Shown here: one piece after another, positions 12,701-24,182 of the stretch
How the letters are laid out: every line of letters starts with the position of its first letter
How positions within the stretch are numbered: position 1 is the stretch's first letter
Assembly: GCA_016808115.1 (NCBI GenBank)
Contig: JAEQBH010004568.1
Coordinates: 62,001-126,000, forward strand
Direction: 5' to 3'
Source: Tetrastigma voinierianum
Lineage: Eukaryota; Streptophyta; Magnoliopsida; Vitales; Vitaceae
DNA: 64,000 nt
Notes under the pieces: model-generated
The model's database searches: none
Told to the model about the DNA's origin: nothing
The model's input: the letters and a program-made list of their open reading frames with translations, nothing else
Made by a program: the position numbers and the translations under genes

Positions 12701-13293
12701 TAAAGGGACAAATTCAAAATTTAATTGCAAAACTAGCCTTTTGTAAAAAAACCTTGAAAATGTCTAGTTTTAATAAAAATATTCTAAAAGTGTAAAGATA
12801 AATGCCCCATATGATAACTAAATTTATAGTCATTTTAATCTAATGCCTCACAAAGATAACTAAATCTCCAAGGGCATTTTTGTCCAAAAGTGTTTTTTTA
12901 TACTTGTATTTGGGTTTCCATGAAAGAGGTTAGTTTTACAATTTTGTTGGCATATGTCCCTTTTAAATGTCCCAAAAAAAAAAAAAAAAAAAAACTAGAA
13001 AGGAAGAAAGCAATGTTTGAAAAACTAAATCGAATCGGCCAATCCCATTGTCACAGACATTTCCACCCGGCGAATCGATTCAACCACATTTGACCATCTG
13101 TCACTCCCTAAACCATGAACAAGGTAACTTTTCCGGTTCGCCACCTATCTCGATTTTTAAAAACATTGAAAGAGTGAAAGTGTGTGAAGAGACCAAAGAT
13201 AGTTTGATGCCTAGGAGAAGGTCCAAGTGTGAAGTACTGTGTGGATGCCTCAAGAAGATCAAGAAGAAAAACCATACTTCAACTTTTAGCTAA
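9725..13293. other. AT-rich region with dispersed repeat pieces, no gene
   Basis: About 3.6 kb of AT-rich, non-coding sequence. Several pieces recur at 24980-25570: TTTTTGTCCAAAA, GTTAGTTTTGCAA followed by GTCCCTTTTAA, and TTTTTAATCAAAT(C/A)ACCCTTTAT at 12003 and 25560. Poly-A runs occur at about 12530, 12610 and 12967-12990. A GTTCT/AGAAC-rich patch at 12400-12640 may be a degraded foldback element, but I could not define its ends. The short ORFs here lack recognisable motifs. Confidence 0.5.
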
Positions 13294-13382
13294 TGCTCAG
13301 AAAACTTTTAGTCATCAAATCCATCCCGCCATACTTCAAAATTAATATGACAAGTTTTCTTAATATATATTTCTTCGTAATT
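13294..13382 (+). repeat. Duplicated host block, left half of copy 1
   Basis: The sequence from TCAGAAAACTTTTAG through CATCAAATCCATCC to AATATATATTTCTT matches 29551-29635 (AGAGAACTTTTGGCTATC, then CAAATCCATCCGGCC and AATATATATTTTTT). In the second copy the next bases are TGTAACGATCCGATCC. Here element A intervenes and the matching sequence resumes at about 23396. Element A therefore inserted inside one copy of a duplicated segment. Confidence 0.7.
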
Positions 13383-16060
13383 TGTAACGCCCCGTCCCAT
13401 AGGATGCATGCGATGTAACCGTAGGTCGTATATGTGCATTAAGGGCTTTAATTATTTTTAATATTATAATAGAATTTTTGGAAAGTTGTTTTAAGGGTGA
13501 AATATAAAGTTTTCAAGAATTGTGGCACTTTACAATTAAGAAAGTGGAGGCAAAAGTACAAATTATAGAATTTCAAAGACAATAATAATAATAAATTATC
13601 AATGGTTAAGGGAAGTTTAGAAAATTCTTCTAGATCTGACGATTTAAACTAGACCGCGCCTGCTAAAATTCCAAGCTCCGCAAAATCTAGCACCCAAGTT
13701 TCACACCTTGGAGACAGCATGCAATATTTTGACTAATTTGGTGATAAATCACGCTGACCCCCAAGGGCTAGATTTACTAAGATCCCTAAGTCAAAAATGG
13801 CTTGGAGTTAAAAGTTCATTTAAAATAATTGAACTGAAAATAAATAAAAAATTTTTAGATAAAATGCATCCAATAAATCAATATAAGTTATGTATCCAAA
13901 TAATAATAATAGTAATTAAAAAAGGGATAAAAATCCATGGGGACTGACAAAGGCGTGATGGGACTAAGAGGAGAGAGAGGGAGATTGCTTTAATTTTTCT
14001 TTTCGCTTTCTTTCAATTCTACAAAAATCTGACCGTAGATTTTGTCACTATAACATAAGGTAAAGTCGTTTACGACGAGAGTTAATATAGGTACCAAAAG
14101 CTTAGCATTTCAATACACTTTAAGAGATAGAAGAAATTTTCATTTGTGTTATTTTGAGACTAAATGTACTACTGAATTTTAAAAGTCTGGAGAGGCCGTA
14201 AATTCATCCCAAAATTTTGGATTGAGTTTGGAATTTTTAAGAATTTTCATGACTATAAATGGACAGCTTCAATAATTTGGACCTGCTTTTCTGATTGGGT
14301 TTGTGGGTTGAAATTTTAGATTTTATTTAGACATCCGAACATAAATTTTTAAATATTTTAGTACTTTGCACTCTATGGAAAGTCCCTGAGTCTAGAATTT
14401 AATCATACCACATTAGTTACTGCTACCCACATACTTCGAAAAATTATATTGTAGCACCAAGTGTATAAATTGTTTGGTTATATGCCGACGCAGTGTCTAA
14501 TACATCGAATACATAGGGAATGCTTTGAAAAAGTTATAAAACATATAGCTTTTTATGAGGCACCATGTGTGTAGCATTTTTTGTCAATTTCACCTCATAA
14601 TATCAATGTCCTATCGGTGGGACTAGCACGTAAAGTTTTGTTAGAATCGCTTGTTTCGGATATCTGAAGCTTTATACTTAAGGTCAAAACAAACTGAGTA
14701 GGCATTTCTAATTTGTAAGATTAAGAGGCGGACAGTGAACCACGACAATCTAGAGTGCTTGATAAGAATTGAAAGAAATTAATCAAGAAAAGGTGAGTAC
14801 CAAAATCAAGTTTAAAACGAAAGTGTTTAAATTACAAGTTTAGAAGTGCGAAAATACAATGTACGGCATTTTACCCCACTGTTATACTCCAAGATAAACT
14901 TTTGATTTCAAGATTTTAAGAAACAATTTGGCCTGGTTTAGCAAAACCCTAGACGGCACAGCCTCGCTCTCGGCCGCGATATCTCTGATCGTGCATAAGT
15001 GTGTTATAGACATTATGACTAACTATATTGCTCGGGTCGCAATTGTATTAGATATAGTATATTTATATAGTGAGGTCGCCGCACCATTCGGTATATAGAT
15101 AGTTAGCACGCTGACATAGTACATATGATGAGGTGTTGGTTCCGGTGTTCCATCACGGCATTTTGGTTCCGGTGTTCCATTATGTTTATGAGATCCCACC
15201 GTGTTCACCGACCATATTAAGCGAGGGTAGTGTTCCGGGAGGTTCACACCATGCCAGTGTCTCGCGTTCCGTGGCATCACGCCTAAGGTATTTAAATACA
15301 CAAAGGGTCGGGTACTCTGATTTAATACAAAGATACACTCCTTTCGTGATATTAACCACCACCGAAACAGCTGAGCAAAGAGAAATAGTTTTCGTGAATC
15401 GCTTTAAATGGTTTTCATAGCAAAACCTTCGCTTTTCATAAACGCTTTTACAAACTACTTATACGTATTTTCATATCGAGGTACACATACGTTGCATATC
15501 AACATTTGAACTTATATTCCACCGAGCTCGTTACACGCTGCTTTTAAATAATTTTTCAAAAAGAAAAGGAAGTCGAAAAGACCTTCTGTGATCTTCAATC
15601 CTAGACGCTGCGGTTGTATATATATAAGATAAGGTAAAGTAAACGTAGTAAAAGTAAAATGTGACATTTTGTATATGTAAAATACTTGTAAATATGCATG
15701 CATGGTTTGAGAAAACAGTTATGGCGAAATTATGTTGATCGATTTGTATCTTATATTTTGATAGACCCGTAGGTCCTTTATGGTTGCAAAGTGGATTTTT
15801 GGAAAATACTGAGTGTATTTTTATACAGTGATTTTATTCTCGCTTGACCACCGTGCACTGCTATGTTGCTTCCTGATTAAATCTAAAGGTGTGATTTTTA
15901 AGTACAAAATTTTATAACCCACGCTTTCTCCGAAGACGCTTCAATAGTTTTAACGACTCCTTAGCTTCATGGTAATTTGTCGGCCTGAGAGTTTATAATG
16001 GGAGTGTTACTGTGGAGTTGCTCAAGCAAATTCCTCAATAATAGGAAGGGGGTCTCGTGA
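13383..16060 (+). repeat. Element A 5' LTR
   Basis: It starts TGTAACGCCCCGTCCC and ends just before the PBS at a GGTCTCGTGA tail, about 2.68 kb. The 3' LTR has the same start and a matching GGTCTCGTCA tail. Sequence from about 14885 to 15660 has no counterpart in the 3' LTR. It includes a short direct repeat, TTGGTTCCGGTGTTCCAT, at 15138 and 15162. No open reading frame in it looks real. Confidence 0.8.
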
Positions 16061-16063
16061 AGT

Positions 16064-16080
16064 TGGTATCAAAGGGCTTT
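16064..16080 (+). other. Element A primer-binding site
   Basis: TGGTATCAAAGGGCTTT directly follows the 5' LTR and resembles the plant iMet-tRNA-complementary site TGGTATCAGAGC, with an A in place of the first G of the GAGC part and extra G residues. It fixes the orientation of the element as +. Confidence 0.7.
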
Positions 16081-16231
16081 AGCGATTGTCTCGTTTTTCA
16101 TCGCTTTCCGCAAAGATTTCTATGAATTGTTTTATATTGATTCTCCTATCGCAACCTATATTGTTTTGCTAAATCCTTGCATGCATCAATATTGTGCGTC
16201 ACCAAATCTTTAACCTTGAACCCACAGCATT

Positions 16232-17300
16232 ATGTCTGACGAGGTCAGAGAGGTCGACCAGACTCTCCGCACCAAGGCACCACCGAGAGAAATGTCGAGC
16301 ACACCCCTAGATCGGAAGATGCCTCAATGAATCAGCCCCCAACAGAACCATCGAGGGCCGCAGACCTAGGAGGCGCTACCTTGACGATGGATCAAAGCTA
16401 TACGCATTGTTACAAAGAACACCACTGGGGCACGTGAGCCCGCAATATTGCAGGGCATGATAGAACGACTCAAAATTGGGGAGGCTAAAACTTATGATGG
16501 TACCGCGACCTAGAGGCACAGACTTATGATTAGACAGGTTAGGAATTATACAAAGGATGGGGTGTTTAGATGAGCAGAAAGTCCTATTTTCGTGGTTCTT
16601 TGGAGAATGTGGCTAAGGACTGTGGAGGCTATTAAGAGGAGACACCCTACAGAGTCACTAGACCAGCCCGATAGCATTTACGTATTGAGATTTACCCACG
16701 TAGTTATCAGGATGCAAAAATAGAAGAATTCTTCAGGTTAGAGCAGCGATCCCTGACAGTGACAGAATATGAGCAGAGGTTTTTAGAGCTCGTGAAATTG
16801 GTGCCTATGATATAGGAAAATGAGGAACAGAAATGTAAGCGATTCATGGCCGGCTTGAACGTCAGAATTAAAGTTCATCTAGCCTGGGCATCTCAAAATA
16901 ACTTTGAGAGACGGCTGAGGCCGCACTAAAGGTAGAAAGGATAGTTTCGCTTCTAACTCAAAAAGGCCAGACAATAAGATAGATAGTCTACATTAGTTTC
17001 GCCAGTATCAGCCATTTAGTAGAAAGAAAGAAAGAAATGGACCGGCGGTAGGCTCAAAGACGAAGATTCAGCCAGGATCCGCCCGGCTGCTAAAGAACCC
17101 CAAGAGGTGGTAGACTTCAAAGATCATCTTTCCATCAGGCTCCCATATGTCAAAGGAGGCATCTCAGAGAGTGCAGGATGAACATGACAGGATGTTTCCA
17201 TTACGGGCTTGAAGGTCACTTTATCCGAGACTGTCCACGCCTAGTAGCCAGATCCTCCTCGAGGTAGGTACAAAGAGCACCCACCCTGTGCACCGCCGGT
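16232..17300 (+). pseudogene. Element A gag (broken)
   Basis: An ATG at 16232 opens MSDEVREVDQTLRTKAP, about 170 bases after the PBS, a plausible gag start. The capsid-like retrotransposon gag domain is recognisable at 16741-16800 (SLTVTEYEQRFLELVKL). A nucleocapsid zinc knuckle is visible at 17193-17234 as CFHYGLEGHFIRDC, but the second cysteine of the C-X2-C-X4-H-X4-C pattern has become tyrosine. Frames shift and stops occur throughout, including a TAG after VPMI near 16812. The protein would have packaged the element RNA. No functional product is expected. Confidence 0.75.
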
Positions 17301-17499
17301 CCCAAACAGTCGTGGTGGTTCACAGAGGTGGCACATAAAGACTGCAGAGGTCGACAGGGTGCAGAGGCAGAGGCAGACTCGATTGGCAAGATTTAGAGTG
17401 GTACTGTGATTTAGGCTCCTGGCATTTACAAATACACAACAAATAAAGTGATGCATTACGTGACGTGATTACTCGGTATGATTTCGCCACGATCATGAT

Positions 17500-17820
17500 G
17501 CATATGCATTGCGGACCCGTGAGCTACCTTATTCATTTATTTCAAGCATTCATTCCCGAGAGGCACCGCATAGAGTCCCAAAATTTATAGATGGTCGTGA
17601 TGGTGGTTTCGCATCTAATGGAGATACTATGATATCCGAAAGGATAGTTCCAGGCAACAGATTGGTGATCCAGAATAAGGATTTTCCAACAGACTTGATA
17701 GTGTTAGGTATCCATGATTTCGATATAGTCTTGGGTATGGACTGGTTATCCAAGCATAGAGCCACCTTAGATTGCTATAAGAAAGAAGTAAGATTGGTTC
17801 GCCAGAGGAACCAGGCGTGA
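17500..17820 (+). pseudogene. Element A aspartic protease domain (broken)
   Basis: The longest clean frame in this element encodes about 100 residues and contains DFDIVLGMDWLSKHRATLDC at about 17719-17778, the hallmark second half of gypsy retropepsins. The catalytic D-S/T-G loop should lie at about 17510; there the sequence reads ADP-stop-AT in one frame and SFISS in the next, so the active-site loop is lost. It would have cleaved the Gag-Pol polyprotein. RT follows directly, as expected. Confidence 0.8.
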
Positions 17821-17989
17821 TATTTCCCGTGAACTGTAAGAGAGATCACTCAGTCTCATTAATGCACATGACCACCTCAAAATGCTTCTGAGAGGTCGCC
17901 GTGGTTATTTAAGTATTTTTTTGGTGGATAGAGACAAGAGGGGGACATGGTCGAAGACATCCCCATAGTCAAAGTTCCCAGATGTCTTT

Positions 17990-18660
17990 CCGCATGATAC
18001 TTCAGGTTTACTCCTGATAGAGCATTTGAGTTTGTTATTGAACCGATTCTAGTGGACTGAAAGCCGATATCCATTCCTCCATACGTAATGGCTACTACCA
18101 GTTGAAAGAATCAAGGCACAATTGGAGGAATTATTACAAGGGCTTCATCCGACCTAGTATCTCACCGTGGGGAGCCCAAATTTCTTCGTAAAGAAGAAAG
18201 ATGGAAGCTTACTTAAGCAGGTAGACTATGATACCGACCGCGACAATACGCTGAACTGGGCATCCGCTTCCTCATATAGACGAGCTATTCGACCAATTGC
18301 ATGGATCTCGGTATATTCTAAGATTGACTCCAAGGTCGCTACCATCGCTTGAGGTCCGGGAGAATGATGTTTCTAAGATCGCCTTCAGGATCTAGATACG
18401 GTCACTACTTAGTTCCTAAAGTGATATCTGATTTACTAATGCCCCGGTACCTAAGGCTCATGGATTCATGAACCGTGGTATTCATCCGTATTTAGATAAG
18501 CTTCAGGATCGTATTCATTAACAGACATTCTAGCAAGCCCAGCAAATCTGTAGAACATGCGCAGCATCTCCTACAAGATGCGCATTCTTCGAGAGCCGCC
18601 ACTATACGCTAAGTTTAGTAAGGCGCTGTTAGACAAAGTAGCCTTTCGGGTCATGTCATT
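17990..18660 (+). pseudogene. Element A reverse transcriptase (broken)
   Basis: RT motifs appear in shifting frames. QLEELL lies at about 18120, followed by a KGFIRPSISPWG-like block and FVKKKDGS at about 18184-18207, the conserved fingers motif. The catalytic Y-x-DD box should fall near 18500, where only remnants such as SVEHAQHLLQ (about 18540) of the downstream element are readable. The Asp pair is not visible, so the enzyme is dead. Order and motifs assign it to Ty3/gypsy. Confidence 0.7.
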
Positions 18661-19360
18661 TCGCGTAAGGTGTTAGTGTGGGATCCTCGCAGATCGGGAA
18701 GCTACAGTGAATCGAAGCCGCCCACGAATGTTTCTGAAGTCCGCAGTTTCCTTGGATTGGTAGGTTATTACAGGACATTTGTTGAGGGATTTTCGAAGAT
18801 GGCAACCCCGTTGACCAATCTATTGAAAAAGGATCAGAAATTCGAAAAAGGTTAGATACTCGCCAAAGATAGTTTTGAGGAGCTGCTGGGATTGACGATA
18901 ACTCCGGTTAGCACTACCGCCGAAAGGATGGTTATGTGGTGTACGTTGATGCCTAAACAAGTGGTTAGGTGTGTTTTGGATGCAGATGTGAGTGATAGCT
19001 TATGCTTCCCGGGCCACAAAGTTGAAGCACGAGCGTAACTACCCGACCCATGAGATTTTAGAATCCAAAGCAGTTAAAGGGTTTTCGCTCTAAAGATCCG
19101 GAGACATTTATCTATACGATGTTCCTTGTCGATATTCACCGATCACAAGAGCCCCGCAAAGTATATCTTCACCGTAAAAGAGCTTAACTTAAGGCAGCAC
19201 CTATGGTCGAGTTGATTAAGAATTATGATCGCACGATGCAGTACCATCCCGTGGAAGCTGCCAATGTAGTGGTCGATGCCTTAAGGTTAGAAACCCATGG
19301 TTCCTGCGTTTATCTCAGCATCGTATATTCCATTGCTGATAGAGCTGAGATCTTTAGAGT
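18661..19360 (+). pseudogene. Element A RT connection and RNase H (broken)
   Basis: KPPTNVSEVRSFLGLVGYYR at about 18715-18774 is the very conserved gypsy block joining RT to RNase H; it is followed by a KMATPLTNLLKKDQKF block. Downstream, a DAxVSD-like segment at about 18980 and FTDHKSP at about 19135-19155 mark RNase H. Frameshifts separate these islands. The block just upstream retains HVISRKV, the usual GHVIS motif of this region. Confidence 0.7.
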
Positions 19361-19599
19361 TCAATGTAAATGACATGTGGACATTATTTGCATCATTTTA
19401 TTGCTCGTCCTCTTCAGGATCGCATCAAGGAAGGCCAGAAGGTGTTTAAGAGATGCATTGCTGGAGGGCGTAGATTGAGGGTGGTAGGAAACCGTAGTTC
19501 TAGATCGTAGACGCATGGCGTAATAGTTAGAGGAGTCGAATGTGTGTACCCGAAATAGGTGAACTAAAAGGGAAATCATGGAAAAGGCTCACTTTTAGC

Positions 19600-20280
19600 A
19601 TTACGCTTATGCACCTGGTAACACAAGATGTCATACCGAGGAGCATTATCGTGGGAAGGGTATGAAAAGGAAATTGCGCATTTCGCATCCGTATTTCAAC
19701 CCTGTCGCAAGTGAAGGCAGAGCACTAGAAGCCCGCAGGAAAGATACAGCCCCTTTCCGATTCCTATATGGAAGTGAGATAAGATTACTATGGATTTTGT
19801 TACCGGACTTCCGAGAACTCGGAGACAACACAATGCCATATGGGTGATAGTGGATAGACTAACGAAATTCGCGCATTTTCTCCCAGTTAGCAATGATGAC
19901 CCGTTGGACAAGTTGGCCCAATTATATGTGGAGGAGATAGTTAGATTACATGGTGTTCCTATATCGATAGCTTTTAGACCGAGACCCCGCATTCACATCC
20001 AGATTCGTTTAGCTTACAAGATGCCATGGGGACTGGACAGCACTTTAGCACAATCCTCATCCTTAGGATCGATGGTCACGATAGAACTATTCGCACATTC
20101 AGAGGATATGCTCAAAGCATGCGTGATAGAGTTTAATGGAAGCTGGGATATGCATTTATCTCCGATGGAGTCTTCACGGCAACAACGCTTATCAATCCAA
20201 AGATAGGCATGGCTCCATTTGAAGCATTGTATGGCCGGGAAGTGTCGTGACTTTATGCCGGGATGAAGCAGGAGAGAGGA
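19600..20280 (+). pseudogene. Element A integrase (broken)
   Basis: One open frame reads MDFVTGLPRT at 19790, then WVIVDRLTKFAHFLPV at about 19838-19885, the catalytic-core signature of gypsy integrases with the first catalytic Asp in the DFVTGLP block. MAPFEALYGR at 20209-20238 is the typical C-terminal core motif. Upstream, the zinc-binding HHCC part is degraded into a KAEH-KPAG-like remnant. The third catalytic residue region is not in frame. The element could not integrate by itself. Confidence 0.8.
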
Positions 20281-20740
20281 GACTGATAGGGATCTGTGAG
20301 TTAGTACAGATACTTTAGATAAGATCCGCATTGTCCGGCACGCACTAAGATAGCCGTGGATAGACGTAGTGTTATGCGACAAACGCCGTAGATCTACAAT
20401 TTTAAGGTGGGCGACGTGGTCTTCCTCAAAGTTTCCCTTGAAAGATATCCCGCATTTGGAAGACACCTAGTGCCGAGGCCCGTATACAGGGCCATATGAT
20501 ATTATTGCGTAGGGACCAAAAGAGGCATATAGATTAGACCTTCCTCTGTAGTCAGTTTCTAAGGTTCATAATGTTTCATGTATCCATGCCCGCAAGTACA
20601 TTCCGTATCCCTCCCATGTACTGTGAGATCGATCAAAGAGGAACTAAAGGATAATTTGACCTATAAGGAGCAGCCAATGCGTATAGTAGATAGTAGAGAG
20701 CATTTTGCGAATAAGGTCATTCATTTTAGTCAAAGTTTAT
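20281..20740 (+). pseudogene. Element A chromodomain-like C-terminal tail (broken)
   Basis: KVGDVVFLKVS at about 20405, a PYTGPYDII block at about 20478-20505, and KVHNVSCIHARKYIPYPSHV at about 20561-20620 match the GPY/F module after gypsy integrase. Remnants LTYKEQPMRIVDS and then NKVIHF (20655-20730) match the tail typical of chromodomain-bearing elements, which targets insertion to heterochromatin. Frames are broken. The chromovirus assignment is inferred from these motifs. Confidence 0.65.
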
Positions 20741-20859
20741 TAACCAATGATTAAGGAGTTTCAAGGGGAGTCGGAGGCTCATATGCAGTCAATATCCCCG
20801 CTGTTTTCGTATTAAGGTATCATCTTTATGTTAGTTTTGTTCATTTCGAGGACGAAATG

Positions 20860-20878
20860 TTCTAAAGGAGGGAGGATT
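20860..20878 (+). other. Element A polypurine tract
   Basis: AAAGGAGGGAGGA, preceded by TTCGAGGACGAAATG, directly abuts the TGTAACGCC start of the 3' LTR. This is the standard plus-strand priming site of gypsy elements. Confidence 0.8.
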
Positions 20879-23387
20879 TGTAACGCCCCATCCCGATAAG
20901 GTGTATGGTATGTGTAACCGTAGGGTCGCATATGTGCACCAAGGGCTTCCTTAATTATTTTAGTGCCATAATAGAATTTTTAAAGTTGTTTTTAAGGGTG
21001 AAATTATAAAGTTTTCAAAGAATTTTGGCACTTTTGCAATTAGGAAAGTGGAGGTGAAAGTACAAATTATGGAATTTCAAAGGATAATAATAATACACCA
21101 TCGAATGGTTCAGTGGAAGCCTAGAAAATTCTCTAGATTTCGATGAGACTAAATCCATCGCGCCGTTAAATTCATCCCGCAAAATCTAGTGACCCGCAAA
21201 AGTTTTCTTTATCACTCGAGATAGTCAAAATATTTTACACTTTTGGGTGATAACGCCAAGGATCAGGCAGATTTTTACTAAAATCTCTAAGTCGAAATGG
21301 TTTGAGTTAACGTCTGATTAAAATAATTGAACTGAAAGAAATAAAATTTTTCTGATTTAAATGGACCTGAATAAGGTAATATAAGTTATGTATCCAAATA
21401 ATAATAATAATAATAATAGTAATTAAAAATGGATAAAAAGTCCAAAAGTGGGGACTGATGCGTGATGGGAAGTGGGAGAGGAGAGAGGGAGATTTGTTTT
21501 AATTTTTTTCTTTCTCCGCTTCTTCGGGATTTATTAAATTGACCTGTAGATTTTTTCCAGAGCAAAAGGCAAAGTTGGTCTACACATTGAGAGCTACGTG
21601 TAGGTACCAAAGCTTAGCATTTCTCAATAGTACTTCAAGTAGTATGAAAATTCTTTCACTGTGTTTTAAGCTCATGGTTATGTAATGGCTTTGAATTTCT
21701 TGTGGTGAGAGCCGTGTGAGAGGTCAGGAATTCTCACTCCCAAAATTTTTGGACCGAGTTTAGGAATTTTTAGGAATTTTCTGGGACTATGTTCTGACAG
21801 CTTCGGCCGACTTCGAGACTGCTTTTCTGACGGGGCCGGTCGAAATTTTAGGATTTTATTCTATTTACCCAAACATAAATTTCAGAAATATTTTAGGTAT
21901 TTTTAGACTGAAAGTCCCTTTGAGTCTAGAATTTAACCATATTTTGGGGTACCGAATCAAAAAGTCGCTGAGTATAACAAGTGGGAGGTAAAAAATGCTT
22001 TACTCATTACATTGTATTTTCAAAGCACTTTACAAACTTGTAATTTAAAATTGATCTTCGCTGAAACCATTTTGAGTACTCACCTTTTCTCGACTCAATT
22101 TCTTTCACCTTGCCAAGCACCCTAGATTATCGTCGGATGCTCCAATCGCCTACACAATCCATACAAAGTACGAAAATGCTCTCGGGCTCAACGTTCTTTT
22201 AACCATAAACATACAAAGGGCTTTCAAGCGACCATATCTAAAACGAACTCGATTCTAACAAAACTCTATGTGCTAGTCCCATTCGATAAGGACATTGATA
22301 ATAAGGAGGTGAAATTGACCAAAATGCCCCTACACATGAATTGCCCCCATAAAACTATCCGCTTAGCAACTTTTCAAAATGCATTCTATGCTATTCGATG
22401 TATTAGACCACACACGTCAAAGATAACTGTGCTACCTCCAGACACTCGTGCTACAATATAATTTTTTCATAAATTATGTGGGTACCAAATGCTATTGACA
22501 GGCATATGGTTAAATTCTAGACTCAAGGGACTTTCTATAGAGTCTAAAAATACCCAAAATATTTCTGAAATTTATGTTCGGACTGTCCGAATAAAATCCT
22601 AAAATTTCAACCCTTGACTGTCTAAAAACAATCTTAAAATTCAGCCCGAACTGTCCGAACATAGTCCCGAAAATTCCTAAAAATTCCTAAACTCAGTCCA
22701 AAAATTTTGGGACTGAAATTTACGGCCTCTCACGGCTTCTAAGAAAATTCCAAGCCATTACTTAGCCTTTAGGCTCAAAATAACACAAGTAAGAAAATTT
22801 CCTATCTCTTGAAGTGTGACGAAATGCTAAGCTTTTGGTACCTACGCTTAGCTCTCGTTGCGTAGACCAACTTTGCCTTCTGCTCCGACAAAAATCTACA
22901 GTCCGATTTCTGTAAATCTGAGAAAGAAGTGGAGAAAGAAAAAAAAATTTAAAACAAATCTCCCTCTCTCTCCTCTCCGTCCATCACGCACTGTCCGTCC
23001 CCCTTTTTTATCTTTTGTAAAATATGCATGCATGGTTTTGAGAAAAACAGGTTGCGATGAAATTATGTTGGATTGATTTGTATCTTATATTTTGATGAGA
23101 GGACCAGAGGTCCTTTATGGTTGTAGTTGATTTTTGGAAAATATTGGGAGTGTATTTTTTTCAAGGTGTAATTTTGTATTTCGTTTCACCACCGTGCACG
23201 TTATGCCGGGATTTCGTTAAATCTAAAGGTGTGATTTTTAAGTACAAAATTTTATAACCCACGTTTCCAAAGATATTTCAACAAACTTGTAACGGCTTAA
23301 CTTCATGGTAATTTGTCACCAAACGGCAGCTTGGTCGGGAGGTTATCAGGAGTCGCCAAGACTTCGCATCAGAGCGGGGTCTCGTCA
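20879..23387 (+). repeat. Element A 3' LTR, internally rearranged
   Basis: Positions 20879-21979 follow the 5' LTR (13383 to about 14460) in direct orientation. Positions 21980-23012 are the reverse complement of about 13920-14885. Positions 23013-23387 return to direct orientation (about 15660-16060), ending GGTCTCGTCA. The 14885-15660 part of the other LTR is missing. The LTR therefore holds a large inverted repeat of itself, with arms 21420-21979 and about 22445-23012. Confidence 0.75.
21399..21423. repeat. AAT/ATA microsatellite
   Basis: About six copies of AAT inside the 3' LTR of element A. The 5' LTR at about 13900 has only three, so the run has changed length between the LTRs. Confidence 0.8.
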
Positions 23388-23395
23388 AGCACAAC

Positions 23396-23985
23396 CTGAT
23401 CCAATAATGTAGAGATATTTTCCACTTGCTCGAGATCCTCACGGTTTGAAAAACCCCATGCGCATTAACACAAATTCTCGTTGTGTCCTATGAGACTCCA
23501 GTCAACACCCCATACAGGCTAAAACTTAATCTTAATTCCCACATCAGTGGTTAGATCGACTTATTACATTTGTAATTACTTGACTCAATCATGTAGATAT
23601 TATCGACTTTTTACCCAAAAGACACATATAACTTTAAAATAAGTTTACTAAAATGAAAGGAGTACATATTTATATAGTATCAGAAACTTTCTCCTTCGAA
23701 ATGGCATGTGACATTTTCAACATGAAAAACCAGACCCACCACATGATTTCAACCCCACTATTGGTCGACAAACATACACGGAAAAAAATCCTAATTTCCA
23801 TCGATACAATCCGGCAATCTCTTTTATTGGTTCTCTAGCGAGACGCTCGACTTTTCCATGTGAAAAGAAAGCAACCTCGTCAAGGCTAAGGAAAATTAAT
23901 TTTTGTGGAGCAAGCAAAATGGTAGAAGTCCAAGTCAAGGTCAATACAAAGTTTTCTTCAATGAAAGAAGCTTGTGCATAAGGTT
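23396..23985 (+). repeat. Duplicated upstream region of the BSP gene, copy 1 (no gene body)
   Basis: The stretch matches 29636-30250. Shared blocks are CCCCATACAGG at 23509, AATCATGTAGATATTATC at about 23588, a CCAGACCCACC block at about 23730, and a near-identical run at 23885-23975 (AGCAAGCAAAATGGTAGAAG, GTCCAAGTCAAG, TTTTCTTCAATG). In the other copy a BSP start codon lies about 40 bp further on. Here, after AAACAAACAGAAAAC at about 24000, the two copies diverge and no BSP coding sequence follows. The copy lost its gene or was broken by later events. Confidence 0.75.
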
Positions 23986-24042
23986 TTCCTTTTTACTCGG
24001 AAACAAACAGAAAACCTAAGATTTTGCAGAGAAAGTTGCACA

Positions 24043-24142
24043 ATGGATTCCAAGATGAGAAAGACCCAAGATTTAGCAGATACTAATTCAAAGGCAGAAC
24101 TCAATGCTGAAACCCGAGAGAAGAGGGACCCACAAATGTAAG
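24043..24142 (+). other. Possible short exon of unknown type
   Basis: From an ATG at 24043 the frame reads MDSKMRKTQDLADTNSK, then about 15 more charged residues, and meets a good splice-donor-like site (AAT/GTAAGT at about 24137). It sits where the BSP coding region begins in the duplicated copy, yet is unrelated to BSP. No family is recognised and no following exon was found. It could be chance. Confidence 0.2.
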
Positions 24143-24182
24143 TTGTTTTCACTCTCATGATGATTTATTTTATTTACAGAAG

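Larger units (their letters stand above)
13383..23387 (+). mobile_element. Element A: degenerate Ty3/gypsy chromovirus-like retrotransposon
   Basis: A whole LTR retrotransposon of about 10 kb on the + strand. Its parts are a 5' LTR (13383-16060), PBS (16064-16080), gag (from 16232), protease, RT, RNase H, integrase and chromodomain-like tail (to about 20720), a polypurine tract ending at 20878, and a 3' LTR (20879-23387). The order PR-RT-RH-INT defines Ty3/gypsy. The integrase and tail motifs fit the Tekay/Del type of chromovirus, which is inference from motif style. All genes are broken by stops and frameshifts. It interrupts a duplicated host segment, whose other copy is intact at 29551-29970. 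Confidence 0.85.
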
